Assembly (NCBI GenBank): GCA_009602725.1
Contig: WELB01000018.1
Span: 516,768-551,159, forward strand
Direction of reading: 5' to 3'
Length of the DNA stretch: 34,392 nucleotides
Origin: Spirogloea muscicola
Lineage: Eukaryota; Streptophyta; Zygnematophyceae; Spirogloeales; Spirogloeaceae
Shown in pieces: positions 9,746 to 19,317 of this stretch. The translations under genes and the position numbers were made by a program. The notes under the pieces were generated by a model. It saw only the letters and a list, made by a program, of their open reading frames with translations, was not told where the DNA came from and searched no databases. The number at the start of each line of letters is the position of its first letter. The stretch's first letter is position 1.

Positions 9746-9919
9746 CCGCCTCGGCGGCGGCGGCGGCTGCGGCGGCGGCGCTGCCGGCTTCGCTGCCGTC
9801 GCCGGGAGGCCGTCCCCGGCGGCTCCCGAGCGGCGTCGCCGGCTTCTCGTGGCGGCGGCAGCTCCTCCGCGAGCACGGCGCGTTCTGCGCCGCGAGTCCC
9901 GCCGCAAGTCCCCGACGGC
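9746..9919 (+). other. GC-rich 3' flank of the kinase gene with GGC triplets
   Basis: Just after the stop codon lies a CGG/GGC triplet-rich stretch (about 9752-9785). Open frames continue on both strands because of GC content, but the receiver domain is already complete at the stop, so this is read as 3' UTR. No green-algal TGTAA polyadenylation motif was seen here. Confidence 0.4.
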
Positions 9920-9972
9920 CTAAACCCTGAACCCCCATATACCCTAAACCTAAAACCCTAATCCCTAAACTT
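9920..9972 (-). repeat. Interstitial degenerate telomere-like tract
   Basis: The + strand reads CCTAAACCCTGAACCCCC, then ACCCTAAACC, AAACCCTAATC and CCTAAAC, about six imperfect CCCTAAA units (TTTAGGG on the minus strand), the plant and chlorophyte telomere repeat. A second small patch on the opposite strand is GGGTTTAGGTTGGGTTT at about 10176-10192. Confidence 0.8.
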
Positions 9973-10024
9973 GGCAGCGGATTCCCTTGGGGGCTGGCCG
10001 CCCTCTGCTGGAAGAGTCTTGTCT

Positions 10025-10145
10025 CTCCTCTCTTCTCACAGCCGATTCTTTCATATCAGCAGCCGCTTTCTTCTCTTCTCACAGCCCTCGCCTCCTCTCA
10101 CAGCCGCTTCCTGATCTCACAGCCTCATTCTCACAGCCATTTCCT
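10025..10145 (+). repeat. Short-motif repeat TCTCACAGCC
   Basis: The decamer TCTCACAGCC or close variants occurs about six times in 110 nt. Part of it (CAGCCGATTCTTTCATATCA, 10039-10058, plus GCAGCCGCTTTCTT) is also found at 25576-25617 in the leader of the TRM112 gene, so this is a dispersed repeat. The CACAGCC core also matches the 3' arm of the beta hairpins. Confidence 0.65.
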
Positions 10146-10199
10146 CTACATTGCAAGCGCTGTACTTCTCATGGTGGGGTTTAGGTTGGGTTTCAGCTC

Positions 10200-10620
10200 C
10201 CTTCTTCTGTCAGAGCCGGTCGCGCTTTTGGCCGCAGCCTCCTGCTTAGACAGGGCTTATTACACACGCCACTTCTCTGGCTTAGACAGGTGACTGGCTA
10301 CCCGGAGACTAATGTCTCTGACCTGCGGCTGCTCAACAGGGGATATCGAGCGCCAGTCACCACTTGAGTCACCGTGTGCTTTCACGCTTTTCTGCAGCCT
10401 CTGGCTTTCGTCAAGGGGACTGCTTTCCCGGCAGCTAGTCTTTCTGAATTGTGGCTGCTACCTGTAGGTTACCAAGTGCTTATTGTACATGGGTACTTGC
10501 CTAACTGTTATGTGTTTTAGCGGACCTTGTCAGTCTTTCTTCACTCTGGCATTTCACACCCTCGCCCCCTTTGAAAGGGCTCACTTCCTTCTCTGGCCCT
10601 TGCTAGAGTTATTCATTCTT
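10200..10620 (+). mobile_element. Degenerate retroelement C-terminal remnants
   Basis: Two decayed ends can be recognised: CTGACCTGCGGCTGCTCAAC then AGGGGATATCG (about 10320-10350, the DLRLLNRGY end) and GCCTCTGGCTTTCGTCAAGG through GGTTACCAAG (10397-10480, the ASGFRQG...GY end, stop lost). No intact frame remains. Confidence 0.55.
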
Positions 10621-10679
10621 TTCTGAACTGACCAATCACAACCATCGCCCTGTACTGGAAAAGTCTTATCTTTCTATCA

Positions 10680-10858
10680 GAGAAATGACTCTCATTGCCC
10701 AGGTATATCGCATGCGCCCTGTCAGTATCGCTGCAGCTGACAATGGCACATGCGGAGCATCTGCCTGTCGCGCTTTGGCTGTGGACATGGGACCTGCTAC
10801 CCGGAGACTAGTTCCTCTGACCTGCGGCTGCTCAACAGGATGTATTGAGCAGCCAGTT
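10680..10858 (+). mobile_element. Degenerate retroelement C-terminal remnant
   Basis: The stretch GTATATCGCATGCGCCCTGT resembles the YRMRLAVSLQ segment, and CTGACCTGCGGCTGCTCAAC with AGGATGTATTGA resembles the DLRLLNRGY-stop end (10818-10849). Frameshifts separate the two. No function is expected. Confidence 0.5.
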
Positions 10859-10974
10859 ACATCCATTGCCCTCTACTGGAAGAGTCTTTCTTTCGAAGCT
10901 GCGGCTTCGCTCTCGGAGATGAAGGCTTGCACCGATTACCCCCCAGATAAGATGAGACGGCTCGCTTAAATGAA

Positions 10975-11365
10975 ACAGCTCTTCCAATGTAAGGCAGTGG
11001 CTGTGAGAGGCCAGCCCCAAGTAGGAACAAGGACGTGGTCTCTTGATCACTTTAGGACACGGTCTGAATGGAATCTGGAAGGAGAGGACCGCAATCTCCT
11101 ATCTCCACATTTATAGAAGTCCTCGCTATTGATGCCTGCTCCTAGCGACCACTGTGGACGACCATACCAGCCGCATCCCCGCACAGAAGAAGAAAATGTG
11201 GCACTCCCAATAGGGGCAAGGGCTGTGAAAAGCCATCCCGAAAGAAATTGACATAGATTCGAAGGGGCCAGATAGAGAGAAGGCGCGCGGGGCGCATGAA
11301 TTGAAAGGGAGGCCAATTCAAGCCAATACATTGTTCAGGCAGAGTCGAGTGCAGAAAGGGGCCAG
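10975..11365 (-). repeat. Minus-strand retroelement 3' UTR units with hairpins
   Basis: Minus-strand hairpins lie at 10999-11017 (GGCTG/CAGCC) and 11220-11239 (one stem mismatch), with CCCGAAAGAAATTGAC beside the second as in other copies. The block ends with a minus-strand copy of CTGCCTGAACAATGTATTGG and its downstream GCATGAA-containing motif (11283-11345). Confidence 0.6.
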
Positions 11366-11582
11366 ATACGGAGGGCTCTGCCGGCACGAAGGTGCAGCGC
11401 GCGGGCCATAGACCTCTGCAGCGAGACGGCCAGGCGCATACGGTACACTTGCGTCAGCGACCCGGCTGCAGGAAAGTCCACCGGCTCCACATGGAAGCGA
11501 CGGGCGATGGCGTGGCGGGCGAGCTGGTTGAGCAGCTCGAGCCACCCAGCGCCCCATGGGTGTCAATTGCCAACGGGAAGGC
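11366..11582 (-). mobile_element. Inverted retroelement C-terminal fragment
   Basis: On the minus strand the segments AIDTHGALG, a Trp/Leu-rich stretch, FPAAGSLTQVYRMRLAVSLQ and RSMARALHLRAG can be read, with frameshifts. The 5' end (CCCGTTGGCAATTGACACCC on the minus strand) matches the 5' end of the copy at 1468-1490, so the two copies share a truncation zone. The last ~35 codons of the module are missing. Confidence 0.65.
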
Positions 11583-11870
11583 CACTTCTTCTTGCCCCTT
11601 AGTCGCTGCTAAGCGTTCTTGGCCCCTTCGAACCTTTGTCAATTCCCTTTTCGGGCTGGCTTTTCACAGCCCTTGCCCCCTTGGGAGTGCCACTTCTTCT
11701 TTCACAGCCCTTGCGCCCCTTGGGAGTGCCACTTCTTTTATTTCATACGCACCGCGCACCTCCTCTCTTCTGGGCTGGCTTTGCTGGCCCCCCCTTCTCT
11801 ATGGGCGAGCACTTTCTTCTCTTCGGAATTGTATGTGCTCACCTGTGGGTACTATGTACTGTTACCTTTG
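11583..11870 (+). repeat. Plus-strand hairpin units (beta, partial beta, alpha-like)
   Basis: A beta hairpin lies at 11653-11672 (GGGCTG/CAGCCC) followed by TTGGGAGTGCCACTTCTTCT, a partial second copy at 11700-11735, and an alpha-like hairpin at 11772-11790 (GGGCTGGC/GCTGGCCC, kept only through G-T pairs). No gene is seen. Confidence 0.65.
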
Positions 11871-11874
11871 CCAC

Positions 11875-12070
11875 CTTAGCATAGGGCTTCGCTTCATGTA
11901 GCCCCATTTTGTGCACCAATCTTTTGCGTAAACAATGTATTGGTTTGAATTCGGCCAGGCCACCCATTCATTCCATGCGCACCGGCACGCCTTCTTCTCC
12001 TCACTTTAGGTCTCCGTATTATGTAGCCTTGTTTAGTTTGCACTAGGCTCTGCCTGAACACTGTTTTGGC
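11875..12070 (+). repeat. Two copies of the TTCATGTAGCC...AACAATGTATTGG segment
   Basis: GGGCTTCGCTTCATGTAGCC (11885-11904) and a shortened second version (about 12013-12060) match segments at 72-160 and 28015-28120. This segment sits near retroelement fragments throughout the window and is probably part of the element's 3' UTR or a companion short element. Confidence 0.55.
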
Positions 12071-12071
12071 T

Positions 12072-12355
12072 TTGGGGCCTTCGGCGCAAAGTGGCTCGAC
12101 TTGCTTCACCGCCTTGCGCAGCAGGCCGCGGCCCGCCGCCACGGGCAGCAGGGCGAGCAGCCCGGCTTCAATGTCGCCGGGTCCCTCGCGCAGGTCTTCC
12201 GCATGCGGTTGGCCGTCTCGCTTCAGCGGTCCCTTGCGTTCGCAGTCCACTTGCGCGCAGGCCGAGCTTTGGCGGCGGCCTCCGGCTTCTGTCAGGGCGA
12301 CGTCTTTCCCCCGGCTAGCTACTTCGACTTGCATCTCCTGACTAGAGGTTACTGA
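12072..12355 (+). mobile_element. Retroelement C-terminal fragment with nearly intact frame
   Basis: The module can be read through to the end: FGAKWLDLLHRLAQQ (with a frame change near 12100), FNVAGSLAQVFRMRLAVSLQ, RSLAFAVHLRAGRALAAASG, FCQGDVFPPASYFDLHLLTR and GY-stop at 12353-12355. The 84-codon frame from 12101 is open but begins mid-protein, so it is a truncated copy. It ends with the same RGY-stop as the other copies. Confidence 0.7.
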
Positions 12356-12570
12356 GCGTCCTCTGGCTGTTGTCTTCGTCCTAGTCGAAAGGCTTGGACT
12401 GTAGTGTAGTTCTTTAGCACCTCTTTCGTTGGCTTGGGATATTGTCCATTCTTTTTGGGCTGGCTTTGCCAGCCACTCTTCTCTATGGGCGAGCACTTCT
12501 CTGTTGGCTTGGATTGGCCTCCCTTTCATTTCATGCGCTCCGCGCGCTTTCTCTTCCCGATACTTGGTAG
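12356..12570 (+). repeat. Retroelement 3' UTR units
   Basis: A hairpin GGGCTGGCTTTGCCAGCC lies at 12457-12474, followed by CTATGGGCGAGC and a copy of the TTGGCCTCCCTTTCATTTCA motif (12513-12532) with GCGCTCCGCGCGC. No gene is seen. Confidence 0.65.
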
Positions 12571-13080
12571 CCAGCGCTGCCTCAACCGGTCACACTTGAT
12601 CTTATCTGAGCGTCGCCCCGGCCGCCGCGCGCCGCGCGCGGCGTGCGCGCCGGCGGCGGCGCCGTGATTACTGCCCGCGCAGGCCAGCGCGCCCAGCGCG
12701 CCGTGAGCCCATTGATCGCCCTGCGGGCTGCGCGAACACCGAAGCGCCCGGCTTGCTGCCCGTTGTCGCTGCGAGGCTGCCGGCCGTGGCCCAGGCCCTC
12801 GGGAGGTGGCTGTGATGCGAGCACTGAAGTGGGCGCCGTGGCCGCCGCCTCCTCTAAGGCGAGCGGCCCAGCATGGGCTCAGCGTTCCGGCGGCGGCCTG
12901 GTCTCTCTCAGCTCTCCTTCGCTGTGCATGGGGCCGCCGCTGCCGGGGCGCAGTGACTGAGACCCATTGCCCTTACTCTCCTTACTCAGCTGAGCTCTCC
13001 CCGCCTTCGCCCCGGCTGTTGGCCTCGTCTGTGATCCGAGGCAGCAAGCTGGCGCGAGGAAAATGAGGAAACGTGACAGG
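12571..13080. other. GC-rich block without assignable gene
   Basis: The stretch has very high GC content with CGCGCGCC-type palindromes near 12620-12660. Long frames are open on both strands, as expected by composition. No motif, splice structure or homology could be recognised, so no gene is called. Confidence 0.4.
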
Positions 13081-13423
13081 TACTGCTGAGAGGCAGCAGC
13101 CCTCTGACGAATGCCAATCATGTCGTCTGATTCCTCGCCACTCCCCGCATTGGGCCCATGGGCGCTAATTGAGCGTCTTCCCTCAAGACTTTTGCTGCTT
13201 GGGGTGAACAAATACAAAGGGACGCTGCCATAGCTGTAGGACCTTGCACTTTGCTCACCAACACCTTCCTGCTTAAACACAACAGCAAGATGTAGCCTTT
13301 ACAACAGTTACTGTTCTCATTGAGGTCAGACCAGGGGATCACCCATCACGAATTGTTGCACAGTAAAACGAGACGCGCTTTGATTTATGTCCAATAACAT
13401 ACTCGGGCTGTGCTGCAATGCCT
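13081..13423 (-). other. Probable 3' UTR of the galacturonokinase gene
   Basis: This is the minus-strand sequence just downstream of the galacturonokinase stop. On the minus strand TGTTGTAAAGG occurs near 13300; TGTAA is the usual green-algal polyadenylation motif, which would give a 3' UTR of about 110-140 nt. The rest looks non-coding. Confidence 0.45.
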
Positions 13424-16400
13424 TCATTGGAGGATCCTTGCCCCGTCCGCCGACTGGCAGGCGACCACGCAAGGCAGCCCCTTTAGGTTCTTGACAAGGT
13501 CTGGCTGCAGCGCAGTATATTCCTCCTGGACAAAGGCGGCACAGGCTGCTGCACTCTCTCGCTCGCATAGGGCGATGCAGCATCCACGGAAACCAGCTCC
13601 ATTGAAGCGCGCTCCCAGGACGCCGGGTGCTCGGAGGAGGATCGATCGCAAGTCCACCAGGGGTGCACAGCCTGGGAGACCAGGTTAAGCAAAGAATTGG
13701 CACCTTCCCTTACAGCTGCGACTGCGAAGTCATGGTTCTATCCGAATTGAGGGACATCCTCCAATGGCTAAGGCAGCCATGCAGCCGCAGCCACAGCCGC
13801 AGCCACAGCACAGCTAGCCACAACTGCCAACTTGACTTTGATATACCGCATTCGTAATTGTCGATGGAACTCTGGCCGGATAGTGACATCAGCCTGCCAA
13901 ACGCTCTCATGTCACCTGTCTCCCAAGCTTCTACCCCTGCAAGCAACAACTTGCGGATTGGAAGGGAGCATCATCAACATTGAACCTGAGATCGAGAAAG
14001 AACACCGAGCTGTCAAGCAGCTGATGAGAGAGTATACGAAGACTCAGAAGGCTGGGCCTCCCTTTGTGTGATGAGAGCCGAAGACGTGTGCCGACTGCCC
14101 CACGCACCTTGATGTACTCGGGCTGCTTCAGTAAAGAAATGCTTGGCCCGGCGCCCAGGACCTCCGTCCAGTAAATTCTGAAATATTTACATCCTTTGCG
14201 ATCTCAGCATCAAGTGGCCTACTGGTCATTGCACGTGTCCTCATGCTTTGTATGATGGCATATGGCATTTTCCAGGATTTTAGCCCTCACCTTGAATGTG
14301 CTGTACTCCTCATGGCTGACTGAAAGAGGAGCAAGCACGGCGTATATGATCAGCATCTATCTGACACAGTGGCAGCTAAATAATCGTATAGTGAGGCTGA
14401 TGTCCCCAGCCTGTTCTACTGCGAGGCGCCAGCAGTAGGAGAGCATTACCATGACAAAGTTGAGCATCCACGCTTTGCTTCCCTGCAGCTCTGCATGAGA
14501 GGGCCAGATACTTGTCAGGCAAGTTATACTCATGATGCCTTCGAGCCATAACAACAAGCTGCTACAAGTACAGCTGTCCAAGTGCTCTTAATCTACCTAC
14601 CTGACACCCAATAAAAGCTTGCGGACTACATGACTGCAAGGGCAGAACAATGGCGCCACATCTTCTTAATGTGATCAAAGTTCACTTGAGGACTCCATCA
14701 TACCTGAGTAAAATTTGGGCAGCTTCTTGACACTCCTCAACTCTTCGATTGTAGCCTGAAGTGCTGGTAAGAGCTTGTTGAAGGCCTGAGAAAGCAAGAA
14801 GGAAGATGTAGGTGCTCTCCCACTCGCCATTCTCTGGGCTGGTACTGTAGATTTCTGCTGGCTGACAGTCCTTGGATTTCTGGTCGTGATTGCCATATAA
14901 TGGACTTGTACAGCTGCTATGTTCAGGAGGTGGCTCACAGCCTTGCAGAACTCTCACGCTTGCATGGCTTTGATGCCAAAGAGCTCCAGGCATCACCAGC
15001 CGGTGAGATCTGTCCTGCAAATACAAGCACGCATATGTTAGCTGGTCTAGGCAGTGCACACGGTAGAGCTACTTTGTCAAGCAGGGCACATAGGCTATTG
15101 AGTATGTGCCACTTATTTTAGATGGCCAAGCTCTTACAGAATACAGTGGCACAAATGGTGCAGATAATGCAAGCAGGTGGTCAACTTACTCTGCAATTCA
15201 TCAAAGTCAACAGGCTGTTCCTTGATAACATGATCGCAGATTGGTCCAGAATTCCATTTTTCAGGCCCAAAAAGTCATTCTCAATCAACCTTCACAGATT
15301 CATTAATGAGAAGATTTAGCTTTTATCTTGCACATCTTACTGGTTCGACAGTGAGATGAGCTCGACTGAAAAGAGCATCAAATGGGCCGAGCATAGCGTA
15401 GTCATTGACAGTGAAAGAACTCATGCAATGTACTGATCACATTTGGATGTCAGCACCAAGACTGACAACCATGCAGGGACTGACTGGCTACCAGGACTGC
15501 TATGTTGCACCAGAGGCGTAGCTGGTGCATTGGTAGCTGATGCAGTGTCCTTGTTGGATAGGAGATACCTGTCGAGTTCAATATTCTCAGAAGCGCTTAT
15601 ATTCAGGCAATTAGCTTCTTCAAGGGCCAAAAGGCAGGCCAGCCCCACCTGATTGTGCATCAAGAATGCAATCAAGGAATCTGCCTGGCCAGTGAGATTT
15701 GACTATTTGACTTGCAAAGGGGCTTGCTTGCAGACTGCAAGGCACCGTCAGCTATGTGCCTTCGCTTAACGATTGAAATTACAGCCACCTCAGGACCTAA
15801 CAAGTCATAGTGAGACAAAGATATTGCATCAGAGTTACCACTCACCGCCGCTGACGAGCTGAGACCTGAACTTGCAAATGCTGCTGAACCTTCAAGCACT
15901 CCAACAATACCCTGCACACCATTAGGGCACAGCTTAGCTTGATTGATCAGTATGGGGTTGACAGCAACCTGCACAACTAGAGGTTTAGCCTAGAACCTGA
16001 ACAGTGAACATATTTGTGCATGCTTCATGTGGCATGGTGATCACAGTGAAGCAAGGCCCCGCAGGTCGCTGTTCTCTGGCTCTGGCTCAGAGAACAGGTC
16101 TTGACCTGTGTCAGGGTGTGCTTCCTTCTCTTGAGCGCATATGTGGCACCTCGAGCGAACTTGCCCCACTGCTCGTCCTCCAATGCTGGTAGGGCCTTGA
16201 CATCATCAGAGATGCTGCACGATGTGCAACCACTGGCAGTCAGATTCTCCCAAGCTTGTGCAGGAGGTCTCATATCCTCCTTTTGCTTCTTATATCCTCC
16301 TTTATGATTGTTCTTACACAGCTCAACACATCTGGAAGGGGTACTTGCAGTAACCTGAACTTGACGTCGCCTGCAAATTGCCGCGACCGCAAGTGGACCT

Positions 16401-17404
16401 GTCAGCAAAGAACTTCAGCGCCATCCTTGCAGCTGATAGTGAATTCTGCAAACTCCAAGCCGAAGGTACTGCAAACTCCTGACCTCTTAGCCTGTAAAGC
16501 CCCACAGCATGCTACAATTGACAGCTACACTGATCATAAGTCCCTTCCGTTTACTGAAAGGGTGGCAGGTGGCACCAGATGAAAGAAGTATGCAAACCCT
16601 GACCTGGGAGCCTGCTGAGGGGGTGAAAGCCAATAGAACACCACAATTGAGGGCCAAAGCTGTTACAGGTCCCCCCTGGTTGGAGGACGAAGGTGGCATT
16701 GAGAACTGAACTCATAAGTAGGACAATCCTGAATAAGCAACCTCAGAGTACATGGAGCAATCAGTATCAGCATCACATAGCAGAGATTTCCTGGCAAAGG
16801 CAGCAGTAGCTGCTTAGAATATTCTGATGAGGATATAAGGACCAATCATTGAAAATGACGATCCCATATGGCTCTCACTCTGAGTGAGTGAGGCGTTCGA
16901 AAAGCTTTGAGGCATTCGAACAGGTGGCTGCGACAAGCACACTTTTATTGACAGAGAGCAATGAAGTAAGCGCGTCGATGATCAACCTGGTGATCAATGT
17001 GCGCTCCGAGCGGGCAGATACGGTACGGCGAGGCAACAACTTGCACGTGTTTTCGGTCTAAGCTGGCCATGTGTGCTGCATCTCCCACCAAGGTGTCCAC
17101 CTGGCAAAGTAATGCAGTAATGAGGACAACTCTCCCTATGGAAGCACACAAGGCAAAGCATTTTGTTACCAAGTCCAAAGGCTCCAGTAAACTCAAGCAA
17201 GTAAGAGTACGCACTGCATATTGACTATCAAATTGGTAAAGCGTTCTGCCTCTTGCTGGCAGAGTGCTGCGCTATGCTCACAAACAGTGTGGAACGTGCC
17301 ACCCCCTTGGATTACCAGCGGCGCACCTGATCAGGTGTTGGCCATGAGGCAGCCGTGGTGGCTGGAGCAGCTGCCACCACCTGGCCGACGGCAGAGGGGA
17401 CCAT
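13424..17404 (-). CDS. Galacturonokinase, GHMP kinase family (14 exons)
   Basis: Minus-strand exons 17404-17327, 17100-16987, 16675-16604, 16478-16399, 16268-16106, 15911-15846, 15648-15569, 15289-15190, 14861-14704, 14490-14450, 14319-14291, 14177-14108, 13936-13847, 13671-13424 close in phase to 462 residues. The enzyme phosphorylates D-galacturonate at C1, the first step of its salvage toward UDP-galacturonate. GHMP motif 1 is SPYRICPLGAHIDHQ (50-64), which in this family replaces the galactokinase GEHTDY form. Motif 2 is SSGLSSSAAV (183-192), the likely catalytic Asp is D233 in LKNGILDQ, and motif 3 is GARFNGAGFRGCC (400-412). Segments such as FLLAFSGLQQAL, GYNRRVEECQEAA and GQSSIDNYECG match plant galacturonokinases (about 420 residues), so this is preferred over galactokinase. 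The edges of exons 4 and 5 are least certain: exon 4 has a second in-frame acceptor 30 nt later, and the exon 5 acceptor lacks a pyrimidine tract. A decayed copy of exon 3 lies in intron 3. Probably cytosolic; no signal peptide. Confidence 0.87.
16484..16551 (-). pseudogene. Decayed tandem duplicate of galacturonokinase exon 3
   Basis: About 125 nt downstream of exon 3 (GGPVTALALNCGVLLAFTP), intron 3 contains GLMISVAVNCSMLWGFTG followed by an in-frame stop. An AG lies just before it, and the downstream sequence (AGGTCAGGAGTTTGCA) parallels the real donor region (AGGTCAGGGTTTGCA). Both copies align along their length, so this is an exon duplication. Inclusion would stop translation. Confidence 0.7.
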
Positions 17405-17760
17405 GAAGCAGAGGTCACGCCGTCCTGACCAGCGGCCAAACCAGGCCGAGACCTGGCCCCGTCGACCTCCTGGCACGAGTCGTAGCCTTCAAGGCCTCGC
17501 ATGCCGAGCTAGGCGCGCGCGCGCCTCCCTGCCGGTGCCTGCCGCCCCGTCGCGGCAAGCAGCGGGGCTGCGGAGCGGAAGGCCGTGTCTCGAGCTCCAC
17601 TTCCGTCGCCCGAAGACAGCACACCTTCCACTTGTCCTCTACTGTAGTCGAACGGCAGGCCGCCTCTTCGTTGTCAACGGCGGGTGCGATCAGTGGGCTA
17701 CCAGTGGGCCACCAAAGTGCAAACATTTCACGCTCGGCATACTGTCCTAGTAGCATTAAG
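17405..17760. other. Upstream region of the galacturonokinase gene
   Basis: This GC-rich stretch is the likely promoter and 5' UTR of the minus-strand galacturonokinase gene. A minus-strand frame is open at 17415-17756 but ends just upstream of the start codon and shows no family similarity. No core promoter element stands out. Confidence 0.35.
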
Positions 17761-18087
17761 AAGCATTTTCTGAGCAGATTTACTTTGAAGATTGTCTCTC
17801 ATAAGGGAAAGTGGCACTGCCAGTGGGTCCTACAAGAGAGAGAAGGCGGTGCGCATGAAAGGAGAGGGAGGTCAAAGCAAGCCAGTACACTGTGTGTATT
17901 GACAAGGAGGATAAAGTAAGAGGGGTTAAGGTAGCAAAACAAGGGCGTATTGGGGTTGGAAAAAAGTGAGCTCTTCTAAGGCGGGCGAGGGCTGTTAATG
18001 GCCAGCCCAGAAAGAATGAACAAGGTCCATAGGGCCGAAAGGCGCCAGGCTCCCACAGCTGTGCAAGAGACTATAGCGAATGGGAGC
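17761..18087 (-). repeat. Minus-strand retroelement 3' UTR debris
   Basis: A hairpin lies at 17989-18008 (GGGCTG/CAGCCC on the minus strand, loop GCCATTAA), with CCAGCCCAGAAAGAATGAAC beside it. A copy of the GCATGAAAGGAGAGGGAGGT motif lies at 17852-17871. No gene is seen. Confidence 0.6.
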
Positions 18088-18235
18088 TTAGTAACCCCGA
18101 GTCAGCAGCCGCAAGTCGGAGTAACTTGCAGCTGGAAAAGGGGCACCTCGATGAGACCCGGAAGCAGCAGCCATTGCTTGGCCTGCCCGCAAGTGCACTG
18201 CTTGGGCCACGGACCTTGGAAGCACCCGTTGGTAG
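18088..18235 (-). mobile_element. Inverted retroelement C-terminal fragment
   Basis: The minus strand reads RSVAQAVHLRAGQAMAAASG, SHRGAPFPAASYSDLRLLTR and GY-stop (18088-18090). It is the last ~48 codons of the recurring module with the frame intact. Upstream on the minus strand (18236-18360) the frame stays open but loses similarity. Confidence 0.68.
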
Positions 18236-18530
18236 GGGACACTCTCTTTACCTCGGCACAAGAAAGTAAGCTCTTCCTGAGGGGGCGAGTTGAAGAAGTG
18301 AGCTGTGCTAACGCCCGATCTGCCAGCGCAGCCAACTGTTGGGGGGATCGGGGGCAACTCTGACCATCGCTACCGCGCACGGCTTGGGGGCCGTGACAAG
18401 CCGGCAAAAGAGAGAAGGCGCGCTGTGCGCATGAATATAAGGGAGGCCAATTCGAGCCAAAACATTGTTCAGGCAGAAACTAAGGCAAAGCAGTAAAGGC
18501 CAAATAAGTAAAATGAGCCCTATGCTAATG
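18236..18530 (-). repeat. Retroelement-flanking debris
   Basis: The only recognisable part is a minus-strand copy of TTCTGCCTGAACAATGTTTT with its GCATGAATATAAGGGAGGCC neighbour (about 18425-18480 on the + strand). The rest is unassigned. Confidence 0.5.
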
Positions 18531-18539
18531 TGGCTAAGG

Positions 18540-18760
18540 TGACAGTGTGACGTTTGTACCCACGGGTGAGCACCGACAAGCTTGGGGAGCCGGAGCGCAG
18601 CCACGGAAGTGGGTGGCCTGACTTAGAGCGCGCCCAGCACGCTGATGAATAACCAGAGCTTGCGAGCGATGCAAGTTAAGCGGAAGCCGCATTTTGCAAA
18701 AGAGAGTGGCTTTGCCAAAGAGGGCGAGGGCTCTGAAAAGCCAGCCCAGAATGAAATTGA
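18540..18760 (-). mobile_element. Inverted retroelement fragment, subfamily B, with hairpin upstream
   Basis: The minus strand reads MRLPLNLHRSQALVIHQRAG then RALSQATHFRG, followed by a frameshift and GCTCACCCGTGGGTAC, equivalent to the LTRGY end. HQRAGRAL in place of HLRAGRAL marks a second subfamily, shared with the copies at 19123 and 28380. A minus-strand hairpin GGGCTGGCTTTTCAGAGCCC lies at 18728-18747. Confidence 0.62.
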
Positions 18761-19085
18761 CAAGGTCCGAAAGGGACCGAAAAGTGCTGAAGGACATAAG
18801 CAAGTGAGTATGATGTTCACTTCAACCTCTTCAGCTACCTAGTAGCCGCAAGTCAGAAAGACTTGTCGGAAATGAGAGAGACTCTTCCAGTAGAGGGCGC
18901 GATGCTTAATATTGGCCAGCCAACAAGGAATGAACAAACTTTGAAGGGGCCAGAAAAGCGATAAAGCACACAGCGACTCCAAGTGGCAATGGAAAAATCA
19001 GCTCATCCAACTTACAGCATTGGCTGTGTTAGAGAATGAGAGAAGGCGCGCAATGCGCATGAAATTGAAAGGGAGGCCAATTCTA
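18761..19085 (-). repeat. Retroelement debris between two subfamily-B fragments
   Basis: The stretch contains ATTGGCCAGCCAACAAGGAATGAAC-like sequence (about 18910-18935) and a minus-strand copy of the CATGAAATTGAAAGGGAGGC motif (19058-19077). No gene is seen. Confidence 0.5.
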
Positions 19086-19119
19086 GCCTGACAAGTGTCC
19101 TGGTAACGGGGTAATGAGC

Positions 19120-19290
19120 TGGCTAAAGGGGGCACTAATATCCTCGTTGAGCACATACATATCTGACAAGCTAAGCTGAGGAGCCAGACCACCACCACGG
19201 AAGCCACAAGCCTGGCCTAATGCACGCCCAGCACGCTGGTGTATCGCGAGTGCCTGGGAGCGCTGTAGAATCAATGATAGCCGCATTCTA
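19120..19290 (-). mobile_element. Inverted retroelement C-terminal fragment, subfamily B
   Basis: The minus strand reads MRLSLILQRSQALAIHQRAG, RALGQACGFRGGGLAPQLSL and SDMYVL, then NED in place of the RGY-stop end. It is closely similar to the + strand copy at 28380-28669, whose end reads SDMHVLTRGY. Confidence 0.65.
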
Positions 19291-19317
19291 TAGCAGGCAA
19301 CAATGGCTTGCAGGACG

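Noticed and set aside
10025-10145. Possible CRISPR-like array of TCTCACAGCC repeats
   Set aside because: Repeats are only ~10 nt, unevenly spaced and imperfect, and the context is eukaryotic; a simple low-complexity repeat fits better.
12643-13280. Overlapping frames on both strands in a GC-rich block
   Set aside because: No motif, no consistent splice sites, and both strands are equally open, so composition explains them.
14941-15060. Possible extra galacturonokinase exon (DRSHRLVMPGALWHQ)
   Set aside because: It has splice-like borders, but joining exon 8 (ends NCR) directly to exon 9 (starts PAEIYS) keeps phase and matches the family, so this stretch is intronic.
16880-16920. tRNA-like B-box (GTTCGAA) near CATTCGAAC
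   Set aside because: No A box, anticodon arm or acceptor stem could be folded around it; no tRNA gene was found anywhere in the window.
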